A DNA stretch of 64,000 nucleotides from Variovorax jilinensis (GTDB taxonomy: Bacteria > Pseudomonadota > Gammaproteobacteria > Burkholderiales > Burkholderiaceae_C). Location of the stretch: NCBI RefSeq assembly GCF_030316885.1, contig NZ_JASZYQ010000006.1:185154-249153 (forward strand), read 5' to 3'. Made by a program: the position numbers and the translations under genes. The notes under the pieces were generated by a model. It did no database searches. It saw only the letters and a program-made list of their open reading frames with translations, and was not told where the DNA came from. This document shows positions 25,631-34,140 of this stretch, piece by piece. Positions within the stretch are counted from its first letter, which is position 1. Each line of letters starts with the position of its first letter.

Positions 25631-26773
25631 ATGAGTGCTTCCCAGTGGCGCAAGGCCATGAATTCCTCCGCGACCTCGGCCGTGGCTCGCGGGCGACCCG
25701 TGCTGCCATTGCCGCGGCAGGCCGAAGGGGTCGCCGATGCGCAGCACGCCGACACCGTGTCGGCACCGGCCTTTGACTGGCCCCGGCCCGCGCTGCGCCA
25801 TGTGCTGGTCGTGATCGCGCTGGTGGTGTTCCCGTTCGTCGCCACGCCCTTCCTCACCTTCCAGGTCGGCGCGCAGGCGCTGGTGCTCGGGATGATCGCG
25901 CTGTCGCTCAGCTTCCTTGCCGGCTACGGCGGCATGGTGTCGCTGGCCCAGATGACGGTGGCGGGCATCGCGGGCTATGCGATGGCAGTGTTCGGCCACA
26001 GCAGCAGCGCAGAGATCAGCCTGGGCTGGCCCTGGTGGCTGGCGGTACCGATCGCGATCGTCATCGCGATTCTCTCGTCGGCGCTGATCGGCTGGCTCTC
26101 GGTGCGCACCGAAGGCATCTACACCATCATGATCACGCTGGCGATCGGCGTCGCCTTCTACTACCTGGTGCTGCAGAACTACAGCGTGTTCAACGGCTTC
26201 CAGGGGCTGCGCGAACTGAAGCCGCCGAACGTGTTCGGCATCGACTGGCGCGAGCCCGTGCCGTTCTACGCGCTCTCCCTGGCCGCGGCGCTGGCCGCCT
26301 ACGCGCTGGTCAGCCATGTGGTGCGCACGCCCTTCGGCATCGCGCTGCAGGGCATTCGCGACAACCCGCGTCGCATGGGCGCGCTCGGCTACTCGGTGGT
26401 CACGCACCGCGTCGCGGCCTATGCGCTGTCGGGCCTGCTCGCAGCGGTCGGCGGCATCCTGCTCGCCTGGTACAACGCGCTGATGACGCCCGGGTCGGTC
26501 GGCACCGGCTGGCTCATCAACATCCTGGTCATCGCCGTGCTGGGCGGCGTCAAGCACCCGTTGGGCGCCTTCCTCGGCGCGCTGATCTTCGTGCTGCTCC
26601 AGACCTTCGCGATCGACCTGATCGACCGCGAACGCTTCAACCTCGTGATCGGCGGCGTATTCCTCGCCATCGTCCTGTTTTCCCCTGACGGCCTGCTCGG
26701 TCTGTGGGCGAAGCTCCGGCTTCGCTTCGGCCCGGGAAAGCCAACGACTTCCAACCACAGGAGACAACCGTGA
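25631..26773 (+). CDS. livM: Branched-chain-type ABC importer, permease LivM
   Basis: A 380-residue inner-membrane permease of the LivM type: about ten helices after a 50-residue non-conserved N-terminal extension, with the hallmark blocks LSFLAGYGGMVSLAQMTVAGIAGY, RIRDNPRRMGALGY-like (here GIRDNPRRMGALGYSV) and VLGGVKHPLGAFLGA. It overlaps the start of the solute-binding protein gene by 4 bp, so the two are translationally coupled. It completes the membrane channel with the LivH protein. Confidence 0.9.
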   Translation: MSASQWRKAMNSSATSAVARGRPVLPLPRQAEGVADAQHADTVSAPAFDWPRPALRHVLVVIALVVFPFVATPFLTFQVGAQALVLGMIALSLSFLAGYGGMVSLAQMTVAGIAGYAMAVFGHSSSAEISLGWPWWLAVPIAIVIAILSSALIGWLSVRTEGIYTIMITLAIGVAFYYLVLQNYSVFNGFQGLRELKPPNVFGIDWREPVPFYALSLAAALAAYALVSHVVRTPFGIALQGIRDNPRRMGALGYSVVTHRVAAYALSGLLAAVGGILLAWYNALMTPGSVGTGWLINILVIAVLGGVKHPLGAFLGALIFVLLQTFAIDLIDRERFNLVIGGVFLAIVLFSPDGLLGLWAKLRLRFGPGKPTTSNHRRQP

Positions 26774-28026
26774 AAATGACGACGAAGCGAATCTGGACCC
26801 GCTCCATCCTCGGTGCGGCAGCTGCAACCGCGTTGCTCGGCCAGGCCTGGGCACAGGGCCAACCCGTGAAGATCGGCCTGCTGGCGACGCTCGAAGGGCC
26901 GTTCGCGGCCGGCGGCGCCGACGGCATGCGCGGCGCCGAGCTGGCCGTGAAGGAGCGCGGCGGCACGGTCGCCGGCCGCAAGATCGAGATCATCAAGGCC
27001 TCGTCCGACGCCAAGCCCGACGTGGCGGTGAATGCCACGCGCAAGCTGGTCGAGCAGGACAAGGTCGACATCATGGTCGGCCCGCTGTCCGGCGGCGAGG
27101 GCATCGCGGTCAAGGACTACTCCAAGACCCAGCCGCAGGTGACCTTCATCAACGGCGGCTCGGGCGCGCAGGGCACCACCCTGACCAGCCCGAGCCCCAA
27201 CTTCTTCCGCTTCAACACCGACGGTGGCCAGTGGATGATGGGCCTTGGCAAGGCGGCGCTGGCCAAGGGCTACAAGCGCACCATGGTGATCGCCGAGGAC
27301 TACGCCTTCCCCTACTCGCAGGTGCAGGGCTTCATGGCCGAGTACTGCAAGCTCGGCGGCAAGGTGCCGGTCAAGGCCTGGGTGCCGCTCGGCGGCAAGG
27401 ACTACTCCTCGGTCATCGCCACGATTCCGAAGGATGTGGATGCGCTGCTCGTCGTGCTGGGCGGTGCCGACGCGGTCAACTTCCTCACGCAGTACGAGAA
27501 CTCCGGCGGCGACAAGCCCATGCTCGGCGGCTCGATCACCGTGAGCCAGGACGTGCTGAACTACAAGGGCAAGCGCCGCGACTCGCTGGTCGGCACGCTC
27601 TCCGCGGGCCCGCTGGCCGATGCCTACGAAGGCGCCGACTGGAAGGCCTTCGTCGCCGACTACAAGAAGACCTACCCGGTGTCGGCCGGTGGCTTCCCGA
27701 GCCCGAGCCTGTTCGCTTACGTCTACTACGTGAACATGAAGGCCGCGCTCGACGGCCTGGCGGCCGTGAACGGGGACCTGTCCAACAACCAGGCCAAGTA
27801 CCGCGAGGCGCTCTCGAAGATGACGCTGAAGACCCCGACCGGCGACGTCAAGCTGGACGGCAACCGCCAGGCCATCGGCACCACCTTCGTGACCGAGGTG
27901 GTGAAGGACCCGCAGGGCAACCTGTTCAACAAGGTGCACAGCAAGATCGACAACGTCGACCAGCTGCTCGGCATGAAGCCCGACGAGTTCAAGATCGGCT
28001 CGCGCGACGTGCCGGCCTGCCCCTGA
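26770..28026 (+). CDS. livJ: Branched-chain-type ABC importer, periplasmic solute-binding protein
   Basis: A 418-residue periplasmic receptor of the Peripla_BP_6/HAAT type. A signal peptide ends at about AQAWAQG; the mature part starts QPVKIGLLATLEGPFAAGG, with the EIIKASSDAKPDVAVNATRKL and VGPLSGGEGIAVKDYS blocks typical of this family. GTG at 26770 is chosen because AGGAGAC lies 5-6 bp upstream; ATG at 26776 is the alternative. LivJ-type receptors in Comamonadaceae recognise many amides and aromatic acids, so ligand prediction is not safe. Confidence 0.9.
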   Translation: MKMTTKRIWTRSILGAAAATALLGQAWAQGQPVKIGLLATLEGPFAAGGADGMRGAELAVKERGGTVAGRKIEIIKASSDAKPDVAVNATRKLVEQDKVDIMVGPLSGGEGIAVKDYSKTQPQVTFINGGSGAQGTTLTSPSPNFFRFNTDGGQWMMGLGKAALAKGYKRTMVIAEDYAFPYSQVQGFMAEYCKLGGKVPVKAWVPLGGKDYSSVIATIPKDVDALLVVLGGADAVNFLTQYENSGGDKPMLGGSITVSQDVLNYKGKRRDSLVGTLSAGPLADAYEGADWKAFVADYKKTYPVSAGGFPSPSLFAYVYYVNMKAALDGLAAVNGDLSNNQAKYREALSKMTLKTPTGDVKLDGNRQAIGTTFVTEVVKDPQGNLFNKVHSKIDNVDQLLGMKPDEFKIGSRDVPACP

Positions 28027-28041
28027 ACCGACGCCGAACCG

Positions 28042-28863
28042 GTGGCCTCCATCGTCCAGCTCCGACCTGCCGTGGCCGCCCCGCCAGGGACGGCCACGGC
28101 GACGCGTCCGACGCTCGCCTCGAACGACGCGCTGGTGCTGCGCAACGTGACGCGCGCCTTCGGCGCCCTGCGCGCGGTGGACGATGTGTCGCTGTCGGTG
28201 GCGGCCGGGCAGAAGTACGCCATCCTCGGCTCCAACGGCGCCGGCAAGACCACCCTGTTCAATGCCATCACCGGCGACTTTCCTCCCACCGCCGGGAGGA
28301 TCTTCTTCTTCGGCGAGGACATCACCGAGCTGCCGCCGCACGAGCGCATCCGCAAGGGCCTGCGGCGCACGTACCAGTCCTCGCTGCTGTTTCGCGACCT
28401 CACGGTGCGCGACAACCTCTTTCTCGCAGTGCGCGGCGTCGGCAACGGCCGCTTCAGCCTGCGCCGCGCGGGACCGGGCCATGCGTCGACCCGCGCCACG
28501 CAGGACCTGCTCGAGCGCACGCGGCTCACCCACATCGCCGACGAGCGCGTCGCCAACCTGGCGCACGGCCAGCAGCGCCAGCTCGAGATCGGCATGGCGC
28601 TGGCCGGCGCGCCGCGCCTGATCCTGTTCGACGAGCCGGCCGCGGGCCTGTCGCCGGCCGAGCGGCGCGAACTGGTGGCGCTGCTCGGTTCGCTGCCGGC
28701 CCACATGAGCTTCGTGCTGATCGAGCACGATCTCGACATCGCGCTGCGCGTGGTCGATCGCGTCACGGTGATGCACAACGGCCGAGTGCTGCGCACCGGC
28801 ACGCCCGGCGAGATCGAGAACGACGCCCAGGTGCAGGCGATCTACATGGGGAGCCGGCACTGA
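28042..28863 (+). CDS. livG: Branched-chain-type ABC importer, ATPase LivG
   Basis: A 273-residue ABC ATPase: Walker A GSNGAGKTT, a degenerate signature LAHGQQRQLEIG as is normal in LivG, Walker B LILFDEPAAGLSP and the H-loop in LIEHDLD. GTG at 28042 is the only sensible start near the preceding stop; the first 30 residues are a non-conserved extension. Its TGA overlaps the ATG of the next gene (ATGA), coupling the two ATPases. Confidence 0.9.
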   Translation: MASIVQLRPAVAAPPGTATATRPTLASNDALVLRNVTRAFGALRAVDDVSLSVAAGQKYAILGSNGAGKTTLFNAITGDFPPTAGRIFFFGEDITELPPHERIRKGLRRTYQSSLLFRDLTVRDNLFLAVRGVGNGRFSLRRAGPGHASTRATQDLLERTRLTHIADERVANLAHGQQRQLEIGMALAGAPRLILFDEPAAGLSPAERRELVALLGSLPAHMSFVLIEHDLDIALRVVDRVTVMHNGRVLRTGTPGEIENDAQVQAIYMGSRH

Positions 28864-31115
28864 TGGCCTGGTTTCGCCCCGATCGCGAAGCGCCGGCCGC
28901 GAATGCCGGTCCGACCCTGGTCATCGATGCGCTCGACGTGTACTACGGGCGCGCCCATGCGCTGCAGGGCGTGGCGCTCACGCTCGAACGCGGCGTGCTG
29001 GGCATCGTCGGGCGCAACGGCATGGGCAAGACCACGCTGTGCAACGCGATCACCGGCCTGGTGCCGGCGCGCGGCAGCATCCGGCTCGCCGGCGAGGAAA
29101 TCCTCGGCCTCGCGCCCAACGAGATCACGAAGCGCGGCATCGCCTACGTGCCGCAGGGGCGCCGGGTCTGGCCTTCGCTGTCGGTCGACGAGACGCTGCG
29201 GCTGGTGGCCAGCCGCCGGCGCGAGGTCGACCGCGTCTACACGATGTTCCCGCGCCTTGCGGAGCGGCGCGACCACGGCGGCGCGCAGCTCTCGGGCGGC
29301 GAGCAGCAGATGCTCGCGATCGGCCGCGCGCTGCTGCTGAACCCCCGGCTGCTCGTGATGGACGAGCCCACCGAGGGCCTGGCGCCCGTGATCGTCGAAC
29401 AGGTGGCGCAGGCCCTGCGCGAGCTCGCCGCCGAAGGCCGCATCGCGGTGCTGCTGATCGAGCAGAACCTCGGCGTCGCGATCTCGGTCGCCGACCGCAT
29501 CGGCCTGATGGTCAACGGCCGCATCGCGCAGCAGATGCCGGCCGCGCAGCTGGCGGCCGACCGCGAACTGCAGGAGCGGCTGCTCGGTGTGCGTTCGGGC
29601 GTTGCCGAGGACGAAGAACCCGCGGCACCGGAGGCACCCCACTTCGACGAAGCCGACGGCCCGCGCGTCTTCACCGTGCGGCGTGCCCATGGCGAGGGCG
29701 CGCCCTCACTCGACGACCTGGCACCGAGCACGGTACGCGGCTTCACGCGCTGGAACGCCGGCGGCACCGCGGCACCGGTGGCGGACATCGCGCGGCTCGC
29801 ACCGGCCGCCGAACCCGAGGCCGCCCCTGCTTCGAGCATCGTGACCGCGAGCCCGGGACCTCGAATCTTCGAGTTCCCCGTGGCCGCGAGCAGCGAGCGT
29901 TCGGCCTACGTGGCGGGCACCTTCGACACCAAGGGGCGTGAGCTGTCCTTCCTGCGCCAGTGCCTCGAGAAGCTCGGCCTGCGCGTGGTCACGGTGGACC
30001 TCTCGACCTCGGGCAAGCCGTCGTCCGCCAGCGTGCATCCGCGCGAGGTGGCACGCCACCATCCGGGCGGCGAGAGCGCCGTCTTCAGCAACGACCGCGG
30101 CAGTGCCACGTCCGCGATGGCCTTGGCCTTCGAGGCCTTCCTCGCGGGCCGGCGCGACCTCGGCGGCATCATCTCGGCCGGCGGATCGGGCGGCACCTCG
30201 ATGGCCACGCAGGGCATGCGCGCGCTGCCGATCGGCTGCCCCAAGGTGATGGTCTCGACCATGGCCAGCGGCGACACGCGGCCCTACGTGGGACCGAGCG
30301 ACATCTGCATGATGTATTCGGTCACCGACGTGCAGGGCATCCACCGCATCAGCGAGCTGGTGCTGGCGAACGCGGCCCATGCCTTGGCCGGCATGATCGC
30401 GCACCCGCCGGTGGTGTCGAGCGTGACGCGCCCGGCCATCGGCCTCACGATGTTCGGCGTCACGACGCCCTGCGTGCAGGCGGTCGCCAAGCGCCTGGAG
30501 GACGACTGGGACTGCCTGGTCTTCCACGCCACCGGCGTCGGTGGCCAGTCGATGGAGAAGCTCGCCGAGTCGGGACTGATCGCCGGCGCGATCGATGTCT
30601 CGACCACCGAGATCGCCGACGAGATCGCGGGTGGCACGCTGTCGGCCGGCCCTGCGCGGCTCGACGTCTTCGCCCGCCACGCCCTGCCCTATGTCGGCTC
30701 CTGCGGCGCGCTGGACATGGCGAATTTCGGCGCCTGGGACACGGTGCCCGAGCGTTTCCGGGGCCGGCGCCTGTATCGCCACAACCCGACCGTGACGCTG
30801 ATGCGCACCTCGGCCGACGAGTGCCGCGCGATCGGCGAATTCATCGCCGCCAAGCTCAATGCCATGCGCGGGCCGGTGCGCTTCCTGATTCCAGAGGGCG
30901 GCGTCTCGGCGATCGACCGCCCCGGCCAGCCCTTCCACGACCCCGAGGCGGACCGGCAGCTGTTCACGGCCATCGAACAGGGCTTTCGCGGCGGGCCCGA
31001 CCGCAAGCTGCTGCGGCTGCCCCTGCACATCAACGACGAGGCCTTTGCCGATGCGCTGGTGGCAGCCTGGCGCGAAGTCGCGCGCAGCCTGCCGGTCGAT
31101 GCGCGGCGCGCCTGA
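28863..31115 (+). CDS. Fusion protein: LivF-type ABC ATPase plus Tm-1-like (UPF0261) domain
   Basis: A 750-residue chimera in one unbroken frame. Residues 17-242 are a LivF ATPase: Walker A GRNGMGKTT (50-58), signature LSGGEQQ (143-149), Walker B LLVMDEPTEGLAP (163-175) and LIEQNLG. A flexible Ala/Pro/Glu linker runs to about 345. Residues 345-750 are a Tm-1-like ATP-binding domain (UPF0261): VAGTFDTKGRELSFL, a Gly-rich loop SAGGSGGTSMATQGMRALP, MASGDTRPYVG, FGVTTPCV and FHATGVGGQSME. The domain is named after tomato Tm-1, where it precedes a TIM-barrel domain; here the TIM barrel is encoded by the next gene. The ATPase half should energise the importer together with LivG; what the Tm-1 half does, or whether it modifies the transported compound at the membrane, is unknown. 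Confidence 0.9.
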   Translation: MAWFRPDREAPAANAGPTLVIDALDVYYGRAHALQGVALTLERGVLGIVGRNGMGKTTLCNAITGLVPARGSIRLAGEEILGLAPNEITKRGIAYVPQGRRVWPSLSVDETLRLVASRRREVDRVYTMFPRLAERRDHGGAQLSGGEQQMLAIGRALLLNPRLLVMDEPTEGLAPVIVEQVAQALRELAAEGRIAVLLIEQNLGVAISVADRIGLMVNGRIAQQMPAAQLAADRELQERLLGVRSGVAEDEEPAAPEAPHFDEADGPRVFTVRRAHGEGAPSLDDLAPSTVRGFTRWNAGGTAAPVADIARLAPAAEPEAAPASSIVTASPGPRIFEFPVAASSERSAYVAGTFDTKGRELSFLRQCLEKLGLRVVTVDLSTSGKPSSASVHPREVARHHPGGESAVFSNDRGSATSAMALAFEAFLAGRRDLGGIISAGGSGGTSMATQGMRALPIGCPKVMVSTMASGDTRPYVGPSDICMMYSVTDVQGIHRISELVLANAAHALAGMIAHPPVVSSVTRPAIGLTMFGVTTPCVQAVAKRLEDDWDCLVFHATGVGGQSMEKLAESGLIAGAIDVSTTEIADEIAGGTLSAGPARLDVFARHALPYVGSCGALDMANFGAWDTVPERFRGRRLYRHNPTVTLMRTSADECRAIGEFIAAKLNAMRGPVRFLIPEGGVSAIDRPGQPFHDPEADRQLFTAIEQGFRGGPDRKLLRLPLHINDEAFADALVAAWREVARSLPVDARRA

Positions 31116-31149
31116 GCGATACACGAAGAACGACAGGAGGACCCGCACC

Positions 31150-31989
31150 ATGCCCCGCATTTCCCGCAGCAGCCTGCTGACCCGCCTGCGCGCCAAGATC
31201 GACGCCGGTCGTCCCATCATCGGCGGCGGCGCCGGCACCGGCCTATCGGCCAAGTGCGAAGAGGCCGGCGGCATCGACCTGATCGTGATCTACAACTCGG
31301 GCCGCTACCGCATGGCCGGCCGGGGATCGCTCGCGGGCCTCATGGCCTACGGCAATGCCAACGAGATCGTCTGCGAGATGGCACACGAGGTGCTGCCGGT
31401 GGTGAAGAACACGCCGGTGCTGGCCGGCGTCAACGGCACCGATCCGTTCATGATCGCCGACGAATTCCTCGGACGCCTCGCGACGCTGGGCTTCTCGGGC
31501 GTGCAGAACTTCCCGACCGTCGGCCTGATCGATGGCGTGTTCCGCGCCAACCTCGAAGAGACCGGCATGAGCTACGCGCTCGAGGTCGATCTGATCGCCC
31601 GCGCCCGCGCGCTCGACCTGCTCACCACGCCCTACGTGTTCTGCGAAGCCGATGCACGCGCCATGGCCGGCGCCGGCGCCGACATCGTGGTGTGCCACCT
31701 GGGGCTCACCACCGGTGGCGCCATCGGCGCCTCGACCGCGCTCACGCTGGCGGACTGCGTGCCGCGCATCAATGCCTGGGCGGCCGCCGCGCACGCCGTG
31801 AACCCGCAGGCGATCGTGCTGTGCCACGGCGGTCCGATCGCGACGCCCGAAGACGCCGAGTACGTGCTCGCGCGCTGCCCGGCCTGCCACGGCTTCTATG
31901 GCGCGAGCTCGATGGAGCGGTTGCCCACCGAGGCCGCGCTCACCGAGACCACTCGACGCTTCATGCAGATCACCCGACCCCCGCGATAA
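31150..31989 (+). CDS. TIM-barrel protein, phosphoenolpyruvate hydrolase-like (Tm-1 C-terminal domain family)
   Basis: A 279-residue TIM-barrel protein of the family labelled PEP_hydrolase/predicted TIM-barrel enzyme. Recognisable blocks are IIGGGAGTGLSAKCEEAGGIDLIVIYNSGRYR (shown here only by its ends), AGVNGTDPF, GVQNFPTVGLIDG, VCHLGLTTGG and FYGASSMERLP near the C-terminus. AGGAGG 6-7 bases before the ATG at 31150 supports the start. It follows the LivF-Tm-1 fusion by 34 bp. In plants and fungi the two families occur as one protein, so the products probably act together. The reaction is not established; the family name does not prove PEP hydrolysis. Confidence 0.85.
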   Translation: MPRISRSSLLTRLRAKIDAGRPIIGGGAGTGLSAKCEEAGGIDLIVIYNSGRYRMAGRGSLAGLMAYGNANEIVCEMAHEVLPVVKNTPVLAGVNGTDPFMIADEFLGRLATLGFSGVQNFPTVGLIDGVFRANLEETGMSYALEVDLIARARALDLLTTPYVFCEADARAMAGAGADIVVCHLGLTTGGAIGASTALTLADCVPRINAWAAAAHAVNPQAIVLCHGGPIATPEDAEYVLARCPACHGFYGASSMERLPTEAALTETTRRFMQITRPPR

Positions 31990-32005
31990 CTGAGGAGACC
32001 GACCC

Positions 32006-33694
32006 ATGTCAGGCGCCCAATTCGGAAGCTTCATCCTTGCGCTGATCGTCATCGCGATCGTCGTCGCCCTCGCCGTATGGCTGCTGCACTGGCTCTACCT
32101 GCGCAGCTCGAAGGAGCGGGCCTTCGTGCGCACCGGCCTCGGCGGCCAGAAGGTGGTGCTCGGCGGCGGCGCCTTCGTGCTGCCGATCGTGCACGACGTG
32201 ATCCCGGTCAACATGAACACGCTGCGGCTCGAGGTCAGCCGCGGCCGCGACAAGGCCCTGATCACCAAGGACCGTATGCGCGTGGACGTGATCGCCGAGT
32301 TCTACGTGCGCGTCGCGACCAGCGAGGAGGCCGTGGCCGCGGCGGCCCAGACGCTGGGCCTGCGCACGCTCGAACCCGACCAGGTGCGGGAGCTCCTGGA
32401 GGGCAAGTTCGTCGACGCACTGCGCACAGGAGCCGCCGAGATGACCATGGAAGAGCTGCACGAACGCCGCGGCGCCTACGTGAAGCGGGTGCGCGACGCG
32501 GTGGCCGAGGACCTGACCAAGAACGGCCTCGAGCTCGAAGCCGCATCGCTCACGCAACTCGATCAGACCGGCATGGAGTTCTTCAACCCGAGCAACGCCT
32601 TCGACGCCGAAGGCCTGACCCGCCTCACCGAGCAGATCGAGCACCGCAAGAAGCAGCGCAACGACGTCGAGCAGGACACGCTGATCGCCATCCGCAACAA
32701 GAACCTCGAGGCCGAGAAGCTCTCCCTGGACATCGACCGCGAGGGCGAACACGCGCGGCTGGCGCAGCAGCGCGAGATCGAGATGGCGCGTGCGCGCCAG
32801 CGCTCGGAGGTCTCGACCGAGCGCGCGAAGCGCGAGCAGGATGCCGAGTCGGCCCAGATCGCCGCCAAGCAGAGCATCGACCAGGCCCGAATCCGCTCGG
32901 AGCAGACGCTGGAATCCGAACGCATCGGCAAGGAACGTGCGATCCAGGGCGCCGAGATCGAACGCCGCATGTCGCTCGAGCTCGCCGAGCAGCAGCGCGC
33001 GATCTCTGTGGCACGCGAGAGCAAGGCCCAGAGCGAGGCCCAGGCCGAGGCCGAGGTCGCACGTGCGCTCGCGGTGTCGGCCGAGGAAAAGGTGTTCACC
33101 GCGCGCGAGGTCGAGATGGCCGAGCGCAAGAAGGCCATCGACCTGATCGCCGCGGCCCAGGTCGCCGAGCGCGACGCGCTGCGCCTGACCTCCGCAGCCC
33201 AGGCCGAGAGCGATGCCAGTGCCGCGCGCGGCGCCGCGGTGCGAGCGCAGGCCGAGGCGGATGCCGATGCGGACAAGATCCGTTCGATGGCGATCCGCGT
33301 GCGTGCCGAGATCGAGGCGGAGGCAGCGCGCATGATGAACGAATCGCACAACATGCTGACGCCCGAGGCCCGCATGTCGGCGCTGCGCATGAAGCTGGTC
33401 GAGAAGGCCGAGGGCATCATCCGCGAATCGGTGCGCCCCCTGGAACGCATCGAGGGCATCAAGATCCTGCATGTGGACGGCCTCGGCGGCTCGTCCGGCG
33501 ACGGCGGCCGCAACGGCGACGGCGGCGGCAACTTCGCCGACGGGCTGGTCAACTCGGCGCTGCGCTTTCGCGCCCAGGCGCCGCTGGTCGACCAGCTGCT
33601 GCGCGAGATCGGCATCGAGGGCGGCGACATACAGCGACTGGTCGGCGACGCCAGCGGCGCCCATGCGGCACTGCCCTCCGCACCCAAGGAATAG
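32006..33694 (+). CDS. yqiK: Flotillin/SPFH family protein, YqiK-like
   Basis: A 562-residue membrane scaffold protein. One N-terminal helix (about residues 8-30), an SPFH/band-7 domain (about 45-205), then a long Glu/Ala/Arg-rich coiled coil (about 210-470) as in flotillin-1/YqiK, ending in a Gly/Asp-rich linker (GGSSGDGGRNGDGGG) and a short C-terminal helical part. Flotillins form oligomeric membrane platforms. GGAGA upstream supports the ATG at 32006. It sits 16 bp after the TIM-barrel gene and 3 bp before the SRPBCC gene, so it belongs to the catabolic operon, which is an unusual place for a flotillin and may mean it organises the importer or its enzymes. Confidence 0.88.
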   Translation: MSGAQFGSFILALIVIAIVVALAVWLLHWLYLRSSKERAFVRTGLGGQKVVLGGGAFVLPIVHDVIPVNMNTLRLEVSRGRDKALITKDRMRVDVIAEFYVRVATSEEAVAAAAQTLGLRTLEPDQVRELLEGKFVDALRTGAAEMTMEELHERRGAYVKRVRDAVAEDLTKNGLELEAASLTQLDQTGMEFFNPSNAFDAEGLTRLTEQIEHRKKQRNDVEQDTLIAIRNKNLEAEKLSLDIDREGEHARLAQQREIEMARARQRSEVSTERAKREQDAESAQIAAKQSIDQARIRSEQTLESERIGKERAIQGAEIERRMSLELAEQQRAISVARESKAQSEAQAEAEVARALAVSAEEKVFTAREVEMAERKKAIDLIAAAQVAERDALRLTSAAQAESDASAARGAAVRAQAEADADADKIRSMAIRVRAEIEAEAARMMNESHNMLTPEARMSALRMKLVEKAEGIIRESVRPLERIEGIKILHVDGLGGSSGDGGRNGDGGGNFADGLVNSALRFRAQAPLVDQLLREIGIEGGDIQRLVGDASGAHAALPSAPKE

Positions 33695-33697
33695 CGC

Positions 33698-34135
33698 ATG
33701 GTGAACGTGTATGTGTCGAGCGTGATCGATGCCGGCGCCGACAGCGTCTGGGCGCGCGTGCGCGACTTCAACGGCCTGCCGCAGTGGCATCCGGCGATCG
33801 CCGACAGCCGGATCGAGAACGGCCAGCCGGCCGACCGGGTCGGCTGCATCCGCCACTTCCATCTCAAGGACGGCGGGATGATCCGCGAGCGGCTGCTAGC
33901 GCTCTCGGACTACGACTACAGCTGCACCTACGAGATCCTCGAGAGCCCGATGGGCGTGGCCAACTACACGGCCACCCTCAAGCTCACGCCGGTGACCGAC
34001 GGCGCCCGCTGCTTCGCAGAATGGAGCGCCGAGTTCGACTGCGCTCCGGGCCGGGAGCGAGAGCTGACCGAGTCCATCGGCAACGGCGTCTTCCAGGCCG
34101 GCTTCGACGCCCTCAAGCGCCGCTCGCTGCGCTGA
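33698..34135 (+). CDS. SRPBCC-family small protein, stand-alone copy
   Basis: A 145-residue START/Bet v1-like (SRPBCC) protein, a fold with a deep hydrophobic pocket used by cyclases, hydroxylase subunits and lipid-binding proteins. The family pattern VWARVRDFNGLPQWHPAI is at residues 17-34, followed by DRVGCIRHFHLKDGG. It is clearly paralogous to the N-terminal domain of the next gene (shared RDFN-x(4)-QWH, VGC-R-F-LKDG and IRE-LL-LSD), so the pair arose by tandem duplication. It starts 3 bp after the flotillin stop. Confidence 0.82.
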   Translation: MVNVYVSSVIDAGADSVWARVRDFNGLPQWHPAIADSRIENGQPADRVGCIRHFHLKDGGMIRERLLALSDYDYSCTYEILESPMGVANYTATLKLTPVTDGARCFAEWSAEFDCAPGRERELTESIGNGVFQAGFDALKRRSLR

Positions 34136-34140
34136 CCGCC

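Noticed and set aside
28042..31115. LivG and LivF-Tm-1 as one triple fusion
   Set aside because: They are in different frames and separated by an ATGA stop/start overlap at 28861-28865, so they are two coupled genes.
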